A stretch of 64,000 nt of DNA from G963676095 sp963676095 (lineage in GTDB: Bacteria > Bacteroidota > Bacteroidia > Bacteroidales > Prolixibacteraceae): assembly GCA_963676095.1 (NCBI GenBank), contig OY781040.1, positions 992,001-1,056,000 of the forward strand, read 5' to 3'. A program made the translations under genes and the position numbers. Each line of letters begins with the position of its first letter. Positions within the stretch are counted from its first letter, which is position 1. The notes under the pieces were generated by a model that did not search any database, had not been told where the DNA came from, and was given only the letters and a program-made list of their open reading frames with translations. Positions 61,107-64,000 of the stretch are shown piece by piece.

Positions 61107-61652
61107 AAATAATATAGTTTGAAAGTTTGAATTGTTCAAGGGTTTGATGCTTCGCTGTTTTCAAGACGGAAAGCAAAGACACTGAACTGAACGCGAAGGC
61201 GCTAAGACGCAAAGAGCTGTTTCTTTGGTTACTATTGTTTCTGTGGTTATTGCAGTTACTATTGTTAATATGATTAACATTGTTATTGTTGTTTGAGGCT
61301 ACGCCGTTTGAGCGTTTGACATTAAACAGAACGCAAAGACTCGAAGACGCGAAGAATAGTTTCTATTGTTCTTTTGGTTTCTGTTGTTACTATTGTTTGA
61401 AACTGAACGCTAAGAAGACACAAAGACACAAAAAATGGTTATTATTGTTAATATGGTTAACATTGTTCCTGTTGTTGATTGGTCAGTTGGTCGATTCCCG
61501 GTCTTTTTCAACAGCAAAGCGTCAAACATTCGAACATTCAAACATCTATTGCACCTGTTCTGATTGTTGAAGGTTCAACTCTCTCATTCCTTCATTCAAT
61601 CATTCTTTTATTCTCCAGTTCACCAATTCGCCAATTCACAATGCGGCAAGCC
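61107..61652. repeat. Block of intergenic repeats between wza and wzc
   Basis: 546 bases without a gene. It has at least three copies of the AACGCAAAGACTCGAAGACG-type motif (about 61185, 61330, 61400), between which runs like TGGTTTCTGTTGTTACTATT and GTTAATATGGTTAACATTGTT recur. Open frames within it are artefacts of the repeats. Confidence 0.8.
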
Positions 61653-62444
61653 TTACCAGAGCAGACCGATAACTGCAAGCAGCATGCTCAATGACGAAAA
61701 AGTTACGGAGATGACCTGGCTGTTCAGGGACAGGGTCTTGTATTTATCCGGTTCGACGAAAACATAATCGTTCGGGTGCAGGTAAAAAGCAGGGGAGTTA
61801 AAAATATCTTTCGAGGTCATGTCAATCAGGTAAGTCCGTTTTCCTCCCTTTTCAGGCCGAATGACCATCACCCTTTTGATACTGGCATAATCTGTGTTGC
61901 CGTTGGCCATGGCTATCGCCTGCAGCACCGTGAAATCATTGTTGTAATTATAATAGACGCCAGGGTTTTTCACTTCCCCCAGCACGGTTACCAGGTAGTT
62001 CAGCAGCTTCACTTTCACCGTGGCATCTTTCAGGAACTGGTTGGCCCGGTCTTGTACCAGCTTCTCAATATCCTGCTGCAGGTGCCCGGCAACCGGTATA
62101 CTTCCCAAAATAGGCAAGTTCAGGTTTCCCCCGTCATCCACTTCAAACCCGTAAAGATAAGCCCCCTGGGGGGTGGTATATTTTTGATAACCCGTACTTG
62201 AACTTGTTTGCTGCATCCCCTCTTCCGGGTTAAACACGGCGTTGACCTCCGGATTAAGTGACTTTATACTTACGTAAAGGATATCGCCCGGTTTGACCAG
62301 GTACTCCGTCTGGTCTTCCGGGAGGCCTTTCAGCAGTTCTTCCTGTCCCGCGTTACGCAGGTAAATGAGGTCATCGCTGCTACGGCACCCGGCAAAGGAA
62401 AATACCAGCAGAAAAAAAATAATCTTAAAAATAAGGTGTCTCAT
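61653..62444 (-). CDS. wza: Wza-type outer-membrane polysaccharide export lipoprotein
   Basis: 263 aa with a lipoprotein signal peptide: the lipobox FAGC puts the acylated cysteine at residue 20. The poly-export domain has YLVKPGDILYVSIKSLNPE, followed by one SLBB-type domain (VTVLGEVKNPGVYYNYN, then AIAMANGNTDYASIKRVMVI). A C-terminal hydrophobic helix (VISVTFSSLSMLLAVIGLLW) is typical of Bacteroidota Wza homologues. It forms the export channel with Wzc. The upstream 282 bases have a strong hairpin. Confidence 0.95.
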   Translation of the reverse strand: MRHLIFKIIFFLLVFSFAGCRSSDDLIYLRNAGQEELLKGLPEDQTEYLVKPGDILYVSIKSLNPEVNAVFNPEEGMQQTSSSTGYQKYTTPQGAYLYGFEVDDGGNLNLPILGSIPVAGHLQQDIEKLVQDRANQFLKDATVKVKLLNYLVTVLGEVKNPGVYYNYNNDFTVLQAIAMANGNTDYASIKRVMVIRPEKGGKRTYLIDMTSKDIFNSPAFYLHPNDYVFVEPDKYKTLSLNSQVISVTFSSLSMLLAVIGLLW

Positions 62445-62638
62445 AAAAATCGGATATGAATATTATATACCATAAAACAATCAGATTTCCCGAATGTGTC
62501 AATGCAGCCTGTCAGCATTGAAATATTCAGTTGCCCGAGGAATCACAAATAGCGTAATACAAAAGAAACATAATGGCGTTCGAATAAGAATAAATATTTT
62601 ACATATTTATTTTGTAATTCATCAGGTCGTATCACAAA

Positions 62639-62668
62639 GATAGAGACAATATTTCCATTGTCTCTATC
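62639..62668. promoter_or_regulatory. Perfect 12-bp stem-loop between the unknown gene and wza
   Basis: GATAGAGACAAT-ATTTCC-ATTGTCTCTATC, 59 bases beyond the stop of the 320-aa gene on the minus strand. On that strand the stem is followed by TTTGTGAT, not a long U-tract. It could be a weak terminator/attenuator that the UpxY-type antiterminator passes, or an mRNA-stabilising hairpin. A smaller hairpin (CAATGC/GCATTG) is at 62500-62520. Confidence 0.6.
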
Positions 62669-62726
62669 CGGAAAAATAACCAGTTCCCCTATAATGCTAA
62701 AAAGATGCCATCCAATAGAAAATATT

Positions 62727-63683
62727 TTATTCTGTTTCAGTTATTGACTTTTCCCGGTTCTTATTTTCTTCCAGGTTACAGTTCATGTGTCCCATCAGGC
62801 AGGCGGCAAGTACACTCATACAATTCAGGGATAATTCAGAATAAATTTTATTACATGAAGCCATGTTTCCCCCGCCACACTCTTCATCTATTTTTTTCAG
62901 GTACTGTTCAACAATCGCTCTTGTCCGTTCCAGCTGTTCTTTCTTTTGCCTTCTGTTCTTCGCAAACAGCAGTAACTCGGCAACACGGAGGAGTTCCCTT
63001 AACTGTTCTTCATTTGGCTCACCTTCGCGTTTCGGAAGACTTATACTGCCCAGATAAAAATCAAGTCCCCTTTGCAGCAAAAGATCAAAAGAGAGGTCAA
63101 ACGTATAGCTCTGGTAGGCCTCAATGGCATAAAGCCGCTTTGTTGCCGCAAAAAAAGGTAATCCGGTCCATTCTCCGGTATCAATCTGCTGGACATTCCA
63201 TTTTGCAATCATATTTGCTGCTTCCTGTGCCAATTCTGTTTCGCCTACAAGATAAAAACAGATGCCAATAAGGTTGCACAGAGATGACTCCATATCAAGG
63301 GACATTTGGCTTTTCCCTTTTTCTTTTGCTTTATCCCCTGTATATTTTTCTATCAAGAGTGAAGAATGATCCAAAGCCAGATCATCCCATTTTTCATCCA
63401 TATATTGAGAGGAATAATCAAAAAGGACCTCCAGACATTTTATTTTCAATTCATCATCCACTCCTTCTTCTATCCGTGAAACCAAAACATCAGCTATTGA
63501 TTTTGCCTTTTTATGTATTTCAGAACGCCCTCCATATCCAACCTCAAGGTTAGTAAATACAGCTATCAAAGAATAGACGTTACTATATAGTTTATAGAGT
63601 GCTAATAATTGTTTTATATCGCTGGAACAGATATCTATATGACGCACCTTCAAAAAAAAGCGGTCAAAAAATTCCTTTTGCAT
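62727..63683 (-). CDS. Helical protein of unknown function between upxY and wza
   Basis: 318 aa from the ATG at 63683 (a start at 63689 is also open). Wholly helical, soluble and charged, with a probable repeat-like helical layout (LIAVFTNLEVGYGGRSEIHK, CLEVLFDYSSQYMDEKWDDL, NLIGICFYLVGETELAQEAA). It also has a coiled-coil-like region with AKNRRQKKEQLERTRAIVEQ. I do not recognise a family. It overlaps the antiterminator gene by about 20 bases, so it is co-translated with it and may be regulatory, in the position UpxZ holds in Bacteroides capsule loci, but its size and sequence differ. Confidence 0.8.
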   Translation of the reverse strand: MQKEFFDRFFLKVRHIDICSSDIKQLLALYKLYSNVYSLIAVFTNLEVGYGGRSEIHKKAKSIADVLVSRIEEGVDDELKIKCLEVLFDYSSQYMDEKWDDLALDHSSLLIEKYTGDKAKEKGKSQMSLDMESSLCNLIGICFYLVGETELAQEAANMIAKWNVQQIDTGEWTGLPFFAATKRLYAIEAYQSYTFDLSFDLLLQRGLDFYLGSISLPKREGEPNEEQLRELLRVAELLLFAKNRRQKKEQLERTRAIVEQYLKKIDEECGGGNMASCNKIYSELSLNCMSVLAACLMGHMNCNLEENKNREKSITETE

Positions 63684-64000
63684 AATCAATTTTCTTTGAA
63701 TTATTTTCCAGCATTATTTTTTCTTCTTCTGTATTAATCCTTTCCAATAAAGCAGGATGAATAAATGCAGTAGCCACAGCCATAAAGCCTTGTATCGAAA
63801 CAACTACGCGCCTGTCTCCCCTGATGCGCATCAATATTCCTTCAACGCCTTTGAGTAATCCGCCGGTAATACGGACCCGGTCTCCCTTTTTACACGAAAT
63901 GTGCTTTTCCTCCAGCCAGATCAACTGTTCATCATATGTCCCGGCTACGGCAATAAAATCTTTCATCTGCTTTTCAGGAACGATAATCGGGGTATTGGTC
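63664..64000 (-). CDS. UpxY-type NusG-like transcription antiterminator (C-terminal part)
   Basis: The gene runs off the right edge; about 111 codons remain. The frame continues from the edge through IIVPEKQMKDFIAVAGTYDE into a KOW domain (CKKGDRVRITGGLLKGVEGI, then VVVSIQGF). The EKQM.DFI..AGTYDE block is typical of UpxY/UpdY antiterminators, which promote elongation through capsule operons of Bacteroidota. As first gene it should control the whole minus-strand polysaccharide operon. Its last codons overlap the next gene. Confidence 0.9.
   Translation of the reverse strand, partial: TNTPIIVPEKQMKDFIAVAGTYDEQLIWLEEKHISCKKGDRVRITGGLLKGVEGILMRIRGDRRVVVSIQGFMAVATAFIHPALLERINTEEEKIMLENNSKKIDYAKGIF

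Noticed and set aside
61280..61694. Open frames in the wza-wzc gap
   Set aside because: They follow the intergenic repeat units in different frames and have no start signals or family features.
62445..64000. Invertible capsule promoter of the Bacteroides type
   Set aside because: I looked for long inverted repeats bracketing a promoter near upxY and wza; only short hairpins are visible. The true promoter lies beyond the right edge.

Overview
The window looks like a chromosome segment of a Bacteroidota (Bacteroidales-like) bacterium. Evidence: promoter motifs of the TAnnTTTG type, a MerR regulator beside an M23 peptidase, a V/A-type ATPase with a DUF2764-like gene, a UpxY-type antiterminator ahead of wza/wzc, and an HU-like gene next to wzc. 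No species assignment is possible from the sequence alone. The surface-polysaccharide block (about 29-57 kb) is visibly more AT-rich than the housekeeping left end.

Left end, 1-7.7 kb: the tail of a probable LytTR regulator, an FMN riboswitch with ribB, alaS on the opposite strand, an M23 peptidase/MerR pair, a Nif3-like protein, a coiled-coil zinc-ribbon protein, and tRNA-Lys(CTT). Directly after the tRNA (7.7-8.9 kb) lies a graveyard: a KilA-N domain remnant, nine tandem copies of a 22-nt repeat running in frame into a REP-associated (Y1) transposase remnant, and a frameshifted tetR copy.

9.2-18.5 kb: a complete but compact V/A-type ATPase operon in the order A-B-E-DUF2764-D-I-K. The rotor subunit carries a sodium-type ligand pattern. 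The intact tetR follows the operon, so a live and a dead tetR bracket it. An OmpA-family protein comes next.

19.3-31.4 kb: genes for a UDP-diacetylbacillosamine-type pathway (pglF-, pglE-, pglD-, pglC-like) and a first glycosyltransferase. The pglF-like gene and wbuC are separated from the rest by an island holding three long direct repeats, two toxin-antitoxin modules, a fragment of a second pglE-like aminotransferase, an ATPase fragment and an XRE regulator. Two transposase remnants end this section.

31.5-57.2 kb, all on the minus strand: a surface-polysaccharide operon. Its distal third is a fatty-acid-synthase-like set of three KAS III-like enzymes, three acyl carrier proteins, four SDR reductases, a metallo-beta-lactamase-fold hydrolase, an adenylation enzyme and a GNAT acyltransferase. 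No dehydratase or enoyl reductase is present. The set is best explained as building a short beta-hydroxy or amino acyl group for an amino sugar. Upstream are glycosyltransferases (one broken), a polysaccharide deacetylase, a pyruvyltransferase, an EpsG-like polymerase, a Wzx flippase, a MenD-like thiamine diphosphate enzyme with an SDR, and an overlapping nucleotidyltransferase/HAD/kinase set for an activated precursor.

57.2-64 kb: scars of an earlier locus version (epimerase N-terminus, decayed wzc tail), an HU-like gene, a striking array of five palindromes at exact 22-nt spacing, wzc, wza, an unrecognised helical protein, and the C-terminal half of a UpxY-type antiterminator running off the right edge. 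A degenerate intergenic repeat family fills most gaps from 19 to 27 kb and 58 to 61.6 kb, and in three places forms the 3' end of a reading frame, including wzc.
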